Positions 7,390-16,636 of a stretch of DNA of 64,000 nucleotides are shown here, one piece after another (the first letter of the stretch is position 1; the number at the start of each line of letters is the position of its first letter). Origin of the DNA: Roseateles toxinivorans (GTDB taxonomy: Bacteria > Pseudomonadota > Gammaproteobacteria > Burkholderiales > Burkholderiaceae_C); the NCBI RefSeq assembly GCF_004362525.1, contig NZ_SNXS01000010.1, positions 45,930 to 109,929 on the forward strand, given 5' to 3'. The position numbers were made by a program, and so were the translations under genes. The notes under the pieces were generated by a model, which did not search any database, was not told the origin of the DNA, and was given only the letters and a program-made list of their open reading frames with translations.

Positions 7390-8949
7390 ATGCGGGCCGG
7401 CCTGGCGCTGGGCCTCACAGTCTGCCTGGCGGTGGCCCAAGCGGCGCCGCTGACGGTGTGCACCGAGGCCGCCCCCGATGGCTTCGACATCGCCCAGAGC
7501 GAGTCGGCGGTGACCGTCGATGCGGTGGGCAACACGATCTTCGATCAGCTGCTGATGTACAAGCGCGGCACGACCGAGTTTGTGCCGGGTCTTGCCCGGG
7601 CCTGGCGCCTCAGTGCCGACGGCCTGCAGCTGACCCTTGAGCTGCGCCCGGGGGTGAAGTTCCACAGCACGCCCTGGTTCACGCCCACGCGCGAGATGAA
7701 CGCCGACGATGTGCTGTTCTCATTCCAGCGCATGGCCGATGCGAAGAGCCCCTGGCAGGCGGTGGCCAAGGGCGGCTTTCTGATGTGGCACGGCACCGGC
7801 ATGGGCGATGCGATCAAGGCGGTCGAGAAAGTCGACGCGATGACGGTGCGCCTGCAGCTGAAGCAGCCGAATGCGCTGATGCAGACCCTGCTGGCCAACC
7901 AGTTCAACAGCTCGGTGTACTCGGCCGAGTACGGCGCGCAGCTGCTCAAGGCCGGCAAGCCGGAGCTGATCAATACCCAGCCGGTGGGTACCGGCCCCTT
8001 TGTATTCAAGAGCTATCAGAAAGACGCGGTGCTGCGCCTGAGCACCCACCCGGGCTACTGGGGCAGCAAGCCGCAGTTCGATCAACTGGTGGTGGCCATC
8101 ACGCCCGACGCCAATGTGCGCGTGCAGCGACTCAAGGCCGGCGAGTGCCTGATCGGTGCCAATATGCGCGGTGAGACCCTGGGCGGCTTCGACGGCACGG
8201 CCGTCAAGGTGCAGTCCGAGGTGGGGCTGCTGACCGGCTATATCGCGCTGAACACGCAGCGCAAGTTCCTGTCCGACAAGCGTTTCCGCCAGGCGCTGGC
8301 CTTGAGCTTCAACAAGGCCAGCTACATCCAGTCGGTCTATGGCGGCCGTGCCTTGCCTGCGGCCAGCTTCCTGCCGCCGTCGCAGTGGAGCCATGACAAG
8401 GGCCTGAGCAGCCGCTTCGATGTCGAGCAGGCGAAGGCGCTGGTCAAGGCTTCGGGCTATGACGGCACCGAGCTGACCATCTTCACCCGCATCGGCGGTA
8501 GTATCGATGGCCGTCGTGCCGCCGAGCTGATGCAGGCCGACTGGGCCAAGATCGGCGTCAAGGTTCGGGTGCAGATGATGGAATGGGGTGAGATGCTCAG
8601 GCGCACCGGTGCCGGTGAGCATGACATCACCTTCCTGAACTGGGCCGGCGACGGCGACCCTGACAGCTTCGTCAACCCCAACCTCAGCTGTGACGGTGTC
8701 AGCGCCGGCAACAACAAGAGCCGCTGGTGCAACAAGGCCTTCGATGCGCTGCTGGCCAAGGCCCGCGCCCACAGCGACCAAGGCCAGCGCAGCCAGCTCT
8801 ACGTCCAGGCGCAGCGCATGGTGGCCGAGGAGGTGCCCTTGATTCCCACCGTCTATCCCCAGTACTTCACGGCGGTGAACCAGCGGGTCAGGGGCTTCAA
8901 ATCCAGCCCCTTTGCCGACCTCGATTTTCGCGGTGTGTCCCTGCCCTGA
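7390..8949 (+). CDS. Dipeptide/oligopeptide ABC transporter substrate-binding protein (second paralogue)
   Basis: The 519-residue SBP_bac_5 protein is parallel in sequence to the gene at 5427. It has the signal peptide MRAGLALGLTVCLAVAQA, mature start APLTVCTEAAPDGFDIAQ, LELRPGVKFH, the shared TQPVGTGPFVFKSY block, and the C-terminal GDPDSFVNPNLSC region. The ATG at 7390 follows an AGGTG-like ribosome site; a GTG three bases upstream is also possible. It sits 18 bases before the permease gene, so it is the binding protein most closely coupled to the membrane components. The tandem pair implies that one permease serves two binding proteins, probably with different ligands. Confidence 0.92.
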   Translation: MRAGLALGLTVCLAVAQAAPLTVCTEAAPDGFDIAQSESAVTVDAVGNTIFDQLLMYKRGTTEFVPGLARAWRLSADGLQLTLELRPGVKFHSTPWFTPTREMNADDVLFSFQRMADAKSPWQAVAKGGFLMWHGTGMGDAIKAVEKVDAMTVRLQLKQPNALMQTLLANQFNSSVYSAEYGAQLLKAGKPELINTQPVGTGPFVFKSYQKDAVLRLSTHPGYWGSKPQFDQLVVAITPDANVRVQRLKAGECLIGANMRGETLGGFDGTAVKVQSEVGLLTGYIALNTQRKFLSDKRFRQALALSFNKASYIQSVYGGRALPAASFLPPSQWSHDKGLSSRFDVEQAKALVKASGYDGTELTIFTRIGGSIDGRRAAELMQADWAKIGVKVRVQMMEWGEMLRRTGAGEHDITFLNWAGDGDPDSFVNPNLSCDGVSAGNNKSRWCNKAFDALLAKARAHSDQGQRSQLYVQAQRMVAEEVPLIPTVYPQYFTAVNQRVRGFKSSPFADLDFRGVSLP

Positions 8950-8967
8950 GAGCTCCAAGCCTAGACC

Positions 8968-9996
8968 ATGTTCAGTTTCTTCCTCAAGCGCCTGGGCCTG
9001 GTGATTCCGACCTTCATCGGCATCACCCTGCTGGCCTTCTCGCTGATACACCTGATCCCCGGCGACCCGGTGCAGGTGATGGCCGGCGAGCGCCGCCTCG
9101 ACCCCGCCTTCTATGCCGAGACCCTGCACCGCCTGGGGCTGGACCGGCCGCTGTACGAGCAGTACGGCATCTATTTGTGGAAGGCCTTGCAGCTGGATCT
9201 GGGTGAGTCCTTCGTCACCCACGAGGGCGTGTGGAGCGAGTTCCTGAAGCTGTTCCCGGCCACTGTGGAGCTGGCCTTCTGTGCGCTGCTGTTCGCCACC
9301 GTCGTCGGCCTGCTGGCCGGCGTGCTGGCGGCGATCAAGCGCGGCACCCTCCTCGACCATGGCGTGATGGGTATCTCGCTGACCGGCTTCTCGATGCCGA
9401 TCTTCTGGTGGGGGCTGCTGCTGATCATGTTCTTCTCGGTGGCGATGCGCGACATCGCGCCCGACTTCGCTTTGCCGGTGTCGGGGCGCATGGCTTTGGA
9501 GTTCGACATCGCGCCGCGCACCGGCTTCATGCTGATAGATGCTTGGCTGTCGGGCGAGGCGGGGGCCTTCAAGTCGGCGCTGTCGCACCTGGTGCTGCCG
9601 TCCATCGTGCTGGGCACGGTGCCGCTGGCGGTGATCGCGCGGATGACGCGATCCAGCATGCTGGAGGTGCTGCGCGAGGACTATGTGCGCACCGCCCGGG
9701 CCAAGGGCCTGTCGCCGGCCCGTGTGGTGTTCGTGCACGCGCTGCGCAATGCGCTGGTGCCGGTGGTCACGGTGATAGGCCTGCTGGTCGGCACCCTGCT
9801 CGGCGGCGCGGTGCTGACCGAGACCATCTTCTCCTGGCCCGGCGTCGGCAAATGGCTGATCGATGCGATCGGCCGGCGCGACTATCCGGTGGTGCAGGGC
9901 GGTATCCTGATTTCCGCGACCCTGGTCATCATCGTCAATCTGTTGGTGGACCTGCTCTATGGCTGGATCAACCCGAGGATCCGCCATGCCAAATAG
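8968..9996 (+). CDS. Dipeptide-type ABC transporter permease (DppB-like)
   Basis: The 342-residue inner membrane protein starts with the family-typical first helix (FFLKRLGLVIPTFIGITL) and the LIPGDPV motif. It has six predicted membrane helices and the EAA cytoplasmic loop (DYVRTARAKGLSPARV...HALRNALVPVVTV) that contacts the ATPases. The C-terminus [11 protein letters not shown] matches DppB proteins. It overlaps the next permease start by 11 bases. Together with the DppC-like, DppD-like and DppF-like genes it forms a complete importer. Confidence 0.95.
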   Translation: MFSFFLKRLGLVIPTFIGITLLAFSLIHLIPGDPVQVMAGERRLDPAFYAETLHRLGLDRPLYEQYGIYLWKALQLDLGESFVTHEGVWSEFLKLFPATVELAFCALLFATVVGLLAGVLAAIKRGTLLDHGVMGISLTGFSMPIFWWGLLLIMFFSVAMRDIAPDFALPVSGRMALEFDIAPRTGFMLIDAWLSGEAGAFKSALSHLVLPSIVLGTVPLAVIARMTRSSMLEVLREDYVRTARAKGLSPARVVFVHALRNALVPVVTVIGLLVGTLLGGAVLTETIFSWPGVGKWLIDAIGRRDYPVVQGGILISATLVIIVNLLVDLLYGWINPRIRHAK

Positions 9997-10932
9997 TCAA
10001 TTGCCCAGCGATGCGGCCAAACAGGGGCCGGTGCTGAATGTCGTCGGCAACAACAACGAGCTGCTGGCACCCTTGCCCTCGGGGTTTGCCGACTTCTGGC
10101 GCAGCTTCTCGTCCAACAAGGGCGCGCTGCTGGGCCTGATCTTCTTCGTCATCGTCGTGCTGTGCGCGCTCTTGGCCGATGTGCTGGCGCCCTACAGTCC
10201 GATCGAGCAGTACCGCGATGCGCTGCTGACGCCGCCGGTGTGGGGCGAGGGCACGAGCCGCTTCCTCCTCGGCACCGACGACATCGGCCGCGACATGCTG
10301 TCGCGCCTGCTGCATGGCGCGCGGCTGTCGCTGAGCATAGGGCTGGTGGCGGTGGTTCTGTCGATGCTGCCGGGCATTGCGCTGGGCCTGCTGGCGGCCT
10401 TCTTTCCAAACAAGCTGGGTACGGCGATCCTGCGCCTGATGGACGTGATGCTGGCCCTGCCCAGCCTGCTGCTGGCGATTGCCGTCGTGGCGGTGCTGGG
10501 GCCGGGTCTTGTCAACACGATGCTGGCCATCGCCCTGGTTAGCATCCCCGGCTATGTGCGGCTGGTGCGCGCCTCGGCGATGTCCGAGCTGGCCAAGGAC
10601 TATGTGATCGCCTCGCGCCTTGCCGGTGCCGGCACGTTCAGGCTGATGTTCGACACCGTCTTACCCAACTGCATGGCGCCGGTGATAGTCACCGCGACGC
10701 TGGGCTTCTCGGACGCCATCCTGACCGCCGCGGCCCTGGGCTTTCTGGGCCTGGGCGCTCAGCCGCCGATGCCCGAGTGGGGCACGATGCTGGCCTCGGC
10801 GCGCGACTACATCGAACGCGCCAACTGGGTCGTGACCCTGCCCGGCCTGGCTATTCTGAGCACCGTGCTGGCCATCAATCTGATGGGTGACGGCCTGCGT
10901 GATGCGCTCGACCCGCGTTTGAAGAAGCTGTC

Positions 10933-10936
<4 letters not shown>
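9986..10936 (+). CDS. Dipeptide-type ABC transporter permease (DppC-like)
   Basis: The 316-residue second permease starts at the ATG inside the end of the preceding gene. After a hydrophilic N-terminus it has the N-terminal OppC region ([18 protein letters not shown]), the [21 protein letters not shown] motif typical of DppC, six predicted helices and the EAA loop ([14 protein letters not shown]...[11 protein letters not shown]). It overlaps the ATPase gene by four bases (ATGA). Confidence 0.94.
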
Positions 10937-11923
<987 letters not shown>

Positions 11924-11931
<8 letters not shown>

Positions 11932-12907
11932 GCCGCAACAGCCTCTACTGGAGGCGCAGAACCTGTCGCGCCACTACGCGGTGCAGCGCGGCATGTTCAA
12001 GCCGCCGGCGATGGTCAAGGCGCTCAATGGCGTCAGCTTTACTCTGCAGCGCGGTGAGACGCTGGCTGTGGTCGGCGAGTCGGGTTGCGGCAAGTCCACC
12101 TTGGCCCGCGCGCTGACCCTGATCGAGAAGCCCACCGGCGGCGCCCTGCGCATCAACGGCACCGACGTGGCCGATGCCAGCAGCGCTCACCTGCGCGCGC
12201 TGCGCCAGACGGTGCAGATGGTGTTCCAGAACCCGTACGCCTCGCTGAACCCGCGCAAGCGCATTGAGCAGATGCTTGACGAGCCGCTGAAGCTGAACAT
12301 CAAGGCCGGCAAGGCAGAGCGCCGCGAGCGCGTGGCCGCGATGCTGAATCAGGTCGGCCTGCGCCCCGAGCACGCGCAGCGCTATCCGCATATGTTCTCC
12401 GGCGGCCAGCGCCAGCGCATCGCGATCGCTCGGGCGATGATGTTGGCTCCGAAGCTGCTGGTGGCGGACGAGCCGACCTCGGCACTGGACGTGTCCATAC
12501 AGGCGCAGATCCTGAACCTGTTCATGGACCTGCAGCAGAGCACGCAGATCGCCTACGTCTTCATCTCGCACAACTTGAGCGTCGTCGAGCACATCGCCAA
12601 TCGGGTGATGGTCATGTACCTGGGCCGCGTGGTCGAGTTCGCACCGAAGGCCACGCTGTTCACCCAAGCGCTGCACCCCTACACCAAGGCCCTGCTGTCG
12701 GCCACGCCCAGCATCGACCCCGCCCGCCGCGCGAACAAGATCCGCATCGTCGGCGAACTGCCTTCGCCGCTGGATCCACCCAGCGGCTGCACCTTCCACA
12801 AGCGCTGCCCCTACGCCGACGAGCGCTGCAGCGCCGAGGTGCCGGAGCTGCGGCCCATTGGCGGGCATCAGGTGGCTTGCCATCATGTGGAGCGGATTGA
12901 GGGGTGA
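11924..12907 (+). CDS. Dipeptide-type ABC transporter ATP-binding protein (DppF-like)
   Basis: The 327-residue ATPase has Walker [11 protein letters not shown]-loop [14 protein letters not shown], signature FSGGQRQR, Walker [13 protein letters not shown], and the C-terminal [14 protein letters not shown] cysteine region. The start at 11924 ([12 protein letters not shown]) is taken because the longer frame reads through the preceding gene. It is the last gene of the operon; repeat copy 2 begins about 70 bases downstream. Confidence 0.95.
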
Positions 12908-12959
12908 CGAGATGGCGCTCATATCAGTTCTCCACCTCGCTGGACGCGACACACTACAT

Positions 12960-13262
12960 GAAGCTGAGGCGGCAGGAACGAGGGCGCACCGGCCGCTCCG
13001 GGCTGAAGCCTTGCCCGCCCCTGAACGGGTCGAACTCCGGCTTCCTGATGCCCGCAGCAGCCGGCACGCCCTCGCCCCTGCTGTCACGAATGCGCCCACT
13101 CGCCAACCGCAGAGTTCGCTCCGTGGTCTGGGTCGGAGGCCACCAGCGCATCCGCAGAGGGGGTGGGGGGCCGGCCACGGCGGGCATAAAGAAGCTGGAG
13201 GTCGGGCCGAAGGGACCGGCCCAAGCTTCAGCCCGTCGTGGCCGGCCTCCCGCCCCCTCTGT
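12960..13262 (-). repeat. Dispersed double-hairpin repeat, copy 2 (reverse)
   Basis: This copy is in reverse orientation relative to copy 1: module B is 12980-13073 (94 bases), spacer 95 bases, and module A 13169-13247 (79 bases, GGCCGGCC at each end). It lies downstream of the DppF-like gene and upstream of a DUF6265 gene. Sequence similarity with copy 1 may extend to about 13325 (an AAACGGATCG match when reversed). No transposase is nearby. Confidence 0.9.
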
Positions 13263-13340
13263 CGCGCCAACAACGCAAGGCGCCAAGCACCGACACTCAG
13301 TGGCGATTCGATCCGTTTCGCTTCAGTTGTCGCCGCAGTT

Positions 13341-13778
13341 GTGGTGGTATTCGCCTTGCCGGCTGAAGCCCAACAGACCGAACTTGCCTCACTCTCCTGG
13401 CTCAGCGGCTGCTGGGCCTCCGAGGGCGGCGAGCCTGGCTCGGTCGAGCACTGGTTGCCGCCCGCCGGGGGGACGATGCTGGGACTGAGCCGCACGGTCA
13501 AGAAGGGCAAGACCGTCGCGCATGAGTTCATGCAGATACGTGCCAGTGCCGAGGGCAGGTTGGTCTATATCGCCCTGCCGTCGGGTCAGAAGGAAACCAC
13601 CTTCACGCTGGACAGCGCGGCCGAGGGTGAGGTCACCTTCGAGAACCCGCAGCATGACTTTCCGCAGCGGGTGATCTACCGGCTGCTTCCCGACGATCGC
13701 CTTGCGGCCCGCATCGAGGGCATGAGGAATGGCCAGCTGCGCGGCATCGACTTTGCTATGAAGAAGATGCCCTGCTGA
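13341..13778 (+). CDS. Exported DUF6265-type protein, start uncertain
   Basis: The frame encodes a hydrophobic stretch (VVAAVVVVFALPAEA) that looks like a signal peptide core with an A-E-A cleavage site. A mature domain of about 137 residues follows, containing SWLSGCWASEGG, NPQHDFPQRVIY and a C-terminal IDFAMKKM. These fit the DUF6265 family of small exported, probably beta-rich proteins of unknown function. There is no ATG in the expected place; the nearest candidates are GTG codons at 13341 and 13344, which would leave an unusually short signal peptide. The frame stays open upstream into repeat copy 2, so the repeat may have replaced the original 5' end. It converges on the LuxR-type gene. 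Confidence 0.65.
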   Translation: MVVFALPAEAQQTELASLSWLSGCWASEGGEPGSVEHWLPPAGGTMLGLSRTVKKGKTVAHEFMQIRASAEGRLVYIALPSGQKETTFTLDSAAEGEVTFENPQHDFPQRVIYRLLPDDRLAARIEGMRNGQLRGIDFAMKKMPC

Positions 13779-13786
13779 AGCGGGCT

Positions 13787-16459
13787 TCAAGGCATCAAGG
13801 CCCGCCGCCTCGCTTCCAGGATCGCGTCCTCGCGGGTGCGCACACCCAGTTTGGAGAAGATCGCCTTCAGGTGGTGCTTGACGGTTTCGGGCGACAGCAG
13901 CAGGTTCTTGGCGATCAGCTTGGTCGTGTGGTCCTTGGCCAGCTCGCACAGCACATCGACCTCGCGTGGCGTCAGCGGGCTGGCCGCCGCGCCCAGCGCA
14001 CGGGTGCGGAAGCGCTGCTCCCAGGTTCGCACCAGCGTCTGCGCCCACTGCACCTCGGGCACATGGCCTGCGGCCGGCGTGCCGGAGAGCCAGACGCGCA
14101 CCTGGGCGATCAGCTCGGCGCCGAAGTCCAGGCAGGGCTGGACGGCGCCACTGCGTGCGGCCAGGGCCAGCGCCTGCAACAGCGCGCGCTGCGCGCCGGC
14201 AGCGTCACCCAGCAATTCGCGCGCGCGGGCGGCCATCAGGTGGGCGCACAGCTCGGACAGTCGATGGCCGGAGCGCCGGGCCGAAGCCAGCAGCGCCGCA
14301 GCAACCCCATTGGCCGCCGTCGCATCACCCAGCCCCATCTGCACAAAGAAGCTGGCCCGCGCCAGCGCCTCGACCGAGATCCAGGGCAGGGCGAAGGGCT
14401 CCTGGGCCAGGACCCACAGCTCGTCGAGCTTGACCCGTTCCGCAAGGGCCTGGGCACCGGCCACATCGCCCAGCCGTGCCAGCAGCTCCACCTGCGCGGC
14501 CCCGGCCAGCACCTCCAGATGCGGCAGGTTCTCCTCGAAGGCGAGGTGACGGGCGCTCTCCAGCAGCTCCATCGCACGATCGGCATGGCCCAAGGCGAAC
14601 TCGCACAGCGCGGTCTCCACATGGCCGGCATGCAGCACCTCCAGCAGCCGTGTCGGCTCCCAGGGCGCCATCGCCGAGAAATGCTCCAGCGCCGCCTCGG
14701 TCTCGCCGCGCAGCCGGGCGATATGGCCCAGGAGGCTGCTGACCAGCCGGCTCAGCGAGCCCTGGCGAAAGTTGAGGAAGTTGGCGTCCTGCTGCAGCGA
14801 CTGGCGAATGTCACGCTCGGCCTGCTCCAGGTCGCCGCGGGCCAGCGCGCTGCGGGCGTGATAGGTCCAGATCCAGGGGCTGTTGTAGGTGTAGGCGCCG
14901 CTGGCGAACACCTCCTCGACCTCGCGTATGCGGCGCTCGCAGCGCTCGACCGGGCCGTAGCGGTGCAGGAAGAAGATCTCGATCGGCACCGTGCAGCCCA
15001 GTGGCCGCTGGTCCTGGCCGGCATGGTTGCGCGCCAGCTGCCGCGCCTGCTCCAGCACCGACCAGGGCGAGAAGCGCAGATGGTGCTCGGCCGGGTTCAT
15101 CTGCATCATGCAGCGCGAGACCTCGAGGTCGAAGCGGGCCGGATCATCGGGGCCGGTGTCGGCCTCACGGATCTGTTGCTCCAGCCGCTCGAACTCCAGT
15201 GCCGCGCTGGCCGGATCGGCCTCCAGCACCTGCTGCACCAGCTGCAGCAGGCGCAGGCGAGGGCGCTTGCGTATCGTCGCCTCGGGCAGCTGCTGCAGTA
15301 ACAGGCGCGAGCGGACGGCGCCCTCGTTGGCAACGAGCAGAAAGCCCCCCGCCTCCTCGATCAGGTCGGCGCCCATGTCCAGCCGCCCGCCGGCCACTGC
15401 ATGGGCCACCGCCTCGTGCAGCTGGCCGCGCTCGGCCAGGTGCCGCGCGGCGCGCAGATGCTGGCCGGCCATGCGGCCCGGTGCGCTCAGCTCGGCGGCA
15501 TCGACCAGATAGTCGCGCAGCAGCGGATGCAAGCGAGCCGACCAGGGGGTCTCCTCGACCACGGCAATCGGCTTGATGCGCGCCAGCTGCTGTATCAGGG
15601 CCAGCCCGTCATCGCGGCCGCGCAGCGCGTTGGCGCTGGCCACGTCGACCGTGTCCAGCACCGCCACATCGCCGAGGAACTCGAGCATCGCCGGCGGCAA
15701 GGTCGCCAGCACCTCCTCGGCCAGATAGTCGAAGATCTGGCGGCGCGGGATCTTGGCACGGGCGTCCACCGTCCAGTCGGTGGTGGAAGCGCCTCCGCTG
15801 GCGCGCAGCCGGGCCAGTTGCAGCGCGAACGGCCAGCCGTCGGCATAGGCGGCCACCTGCTGTGCGGCGGCCTCGGGCAAGGCGTCGCCCAGCAGCAGCA
15901 CCGACTCGTCGCGGGTGAAGCGCAGCAGCTCGGCATCGACCAGACGCACCTTGCCGGCCAGCTGCAACCGGGTCAGGTGTTGATGGGGGGCCTCGCGGCT
16001 GGCCAGCACGATGCCCACATTGGGCGGCGCGGCCAGGGCCATTTCCTCGACGATGTCGTCCACGGCGACGCTGGACGCGCATTCGTAGTCGTCGATGCAG
16101 ATCAAGAGTGGCTCGCGCAGCTCGGCCAGGCGGAGTGCCGGCGGCGAAGCCTGGGTCGTGCCGCGGTCCAAGGTGCAGCGGCCCAGCGCGGCCAGCAGGT
16201 TCTCGGCGAACAGCGCCGGGTCCTTGTCGCGCTCATCACAGTTCAGCCAGGCCACCTGCGCGCCTTCGCGGCGCTTCTGCTCGGCCAGCTGGGCCAGCAC
16301 GGTGGTCTTGCCAAAGCCGGCCGGGGCACTGAGCAGGGTCAGCCGCGCCGAGCTGGGCGCGGCGGCCAGCAGTCGATCCATCACGCGCTGGCGCCACAGG
16401 GCCTCGTCGACATGCACGATGGGCTCGAAGCGCAGGGCGGGGTCGGCGGACAGGGTCAT
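13787..16459 (-). CDS. MalT-like ATP-dependent LuxR-family transcriptional regulator
   Basis: The 890-residue protein has an N-terminal STAND-type NTPase (Walker A APAGFGKTT at residues 45-53, and a LLICIDDYE Walker B), a long alpha-helical TPR-like middle rich in Ala and Leu, and a C-terminal LuxR helix-turn-helix (LTPREVDVLCELAKDHTTK, then LSPETVKHHLKAIF). Relatives such as MalT oligomerise with ATP and an inducer and activate catabolic operons. The start at 16459 gives a MalT-like N-terminus; a longer frame to 16597 would cover the shared promoter. It is divergent from the TonB receptor operon, its most likely target. Confidence 0.92.
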   Translation of the reverse strand: MTLSADPALRFEPIVHVDEALWRQRVMDRLLAAAPSSARLTLLSAPAGFGKTTVLAQLAEQKRREGAQVAWLNCDERDKDPALFAENLLAALGRCTLDRGTTQASPPALRLAELREPLLICIDDYECASSVAVDDIVEEMALAAPPNVGIVLASREAPHQHLTRLQLAGKVRLVDAELLRFTRDESVLLLGDALPEAAAQQVAAYADGWPFALQLARLRASGGASTTDWTVDARAKIPRRQIFDYLAEEVLATLPPAMLEFLGDVAVLDTVDVASANALRGRDDGLALIQQLARIKPIAVVEETPWSARLHPLLRDYLVDAAELSAPGRMAGQHLRAARHLAERGQLHEAVAHAVAGGRLDMGADLIEEAGGFLLVANEGAVRSRLLLQQLPEATIRKRPRLRLLQLVQQVLEADPASAALEFERLEQQIREADTGPDDPARFDLEVSRCMMQMNPAEHHLRFSPWSVLEQARQLARNHAGQDQRPLGCTVPIEIFFLHRYGPVERCERRIREVEEVFASGAYTYNSPWIWTYHARSALARGDLEQAERDIRQSLQQDANFLNFRQGSLSRLVSSLLGHIARLRGETEAALEHFSAMAPWEPTRLLEVLHAGHVETALCEFALGHADRAMELLESARHLAFEENLPHLEVLAGAAQVELLARLGDVAGAQALAERVKLDELWVLAQEPFALPWISVEALARASFFVQMGLGDATAANGVAAALLASARRSGHRLSELCAHLMAARARELLGDAAGAQRALLQALALAARSGAVQPCLDFGAELIAQVRVWLSGTPAAGHVPEVQWAQTLVRTWEQRFRTRALGAAASPLTPREVDVLCELAKDHTTKLIAKNLLLSPETVKHHLKAIFSKLGVRTREDAILEARRRALMP

Positions 16460-16636
16460 GACGGTTGATTGTGCATGGCACCCCCATGGGCCGACGTGCG
16501 AATAGCGGCCGGGTTTGCCCCATCCCCCGTTTTTGCCGCCCGTGCCCCCCGCCGTTTGCGTTGCGGCTGTGAGGGCGGTCGCCGAGACTTGATCCATCCC
16601 AAAGCCACTCCCTCACACTCTCCAAAGGACTCTCGC
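16460..16636. promoter_or_regulatory. Divergent promoter region, LuxR-type regulator / TonB receptor operon
   Basis: These 177 bases separate the regulator from the receptor start. A possible ribosome site (AAAGGACTCTCGC) precedes the receptor ATG at 16637. No convincing -35/-10 pair or direct repeat for a MalT-like activator is visible by eye. Confidence 0.45.

Noticed and set aside
7720..9987. 755-codon minus-strand open frame opposite the binding-protein and permease genes
   Set aside because: It is antisense to well-supported genes and its His/Gln/Arg/Gly-rich composition is typical of a shadow frame in GC-rich DNA.
12904..13488. Open frames within the double-hairpin repeats (also at 7030-7390, 40002-40444 and 63605-63942)
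   Set aside because: The palindromic, stop-poor sequence gives frames on both strands; the low-complexity translations do not resemble proteins.
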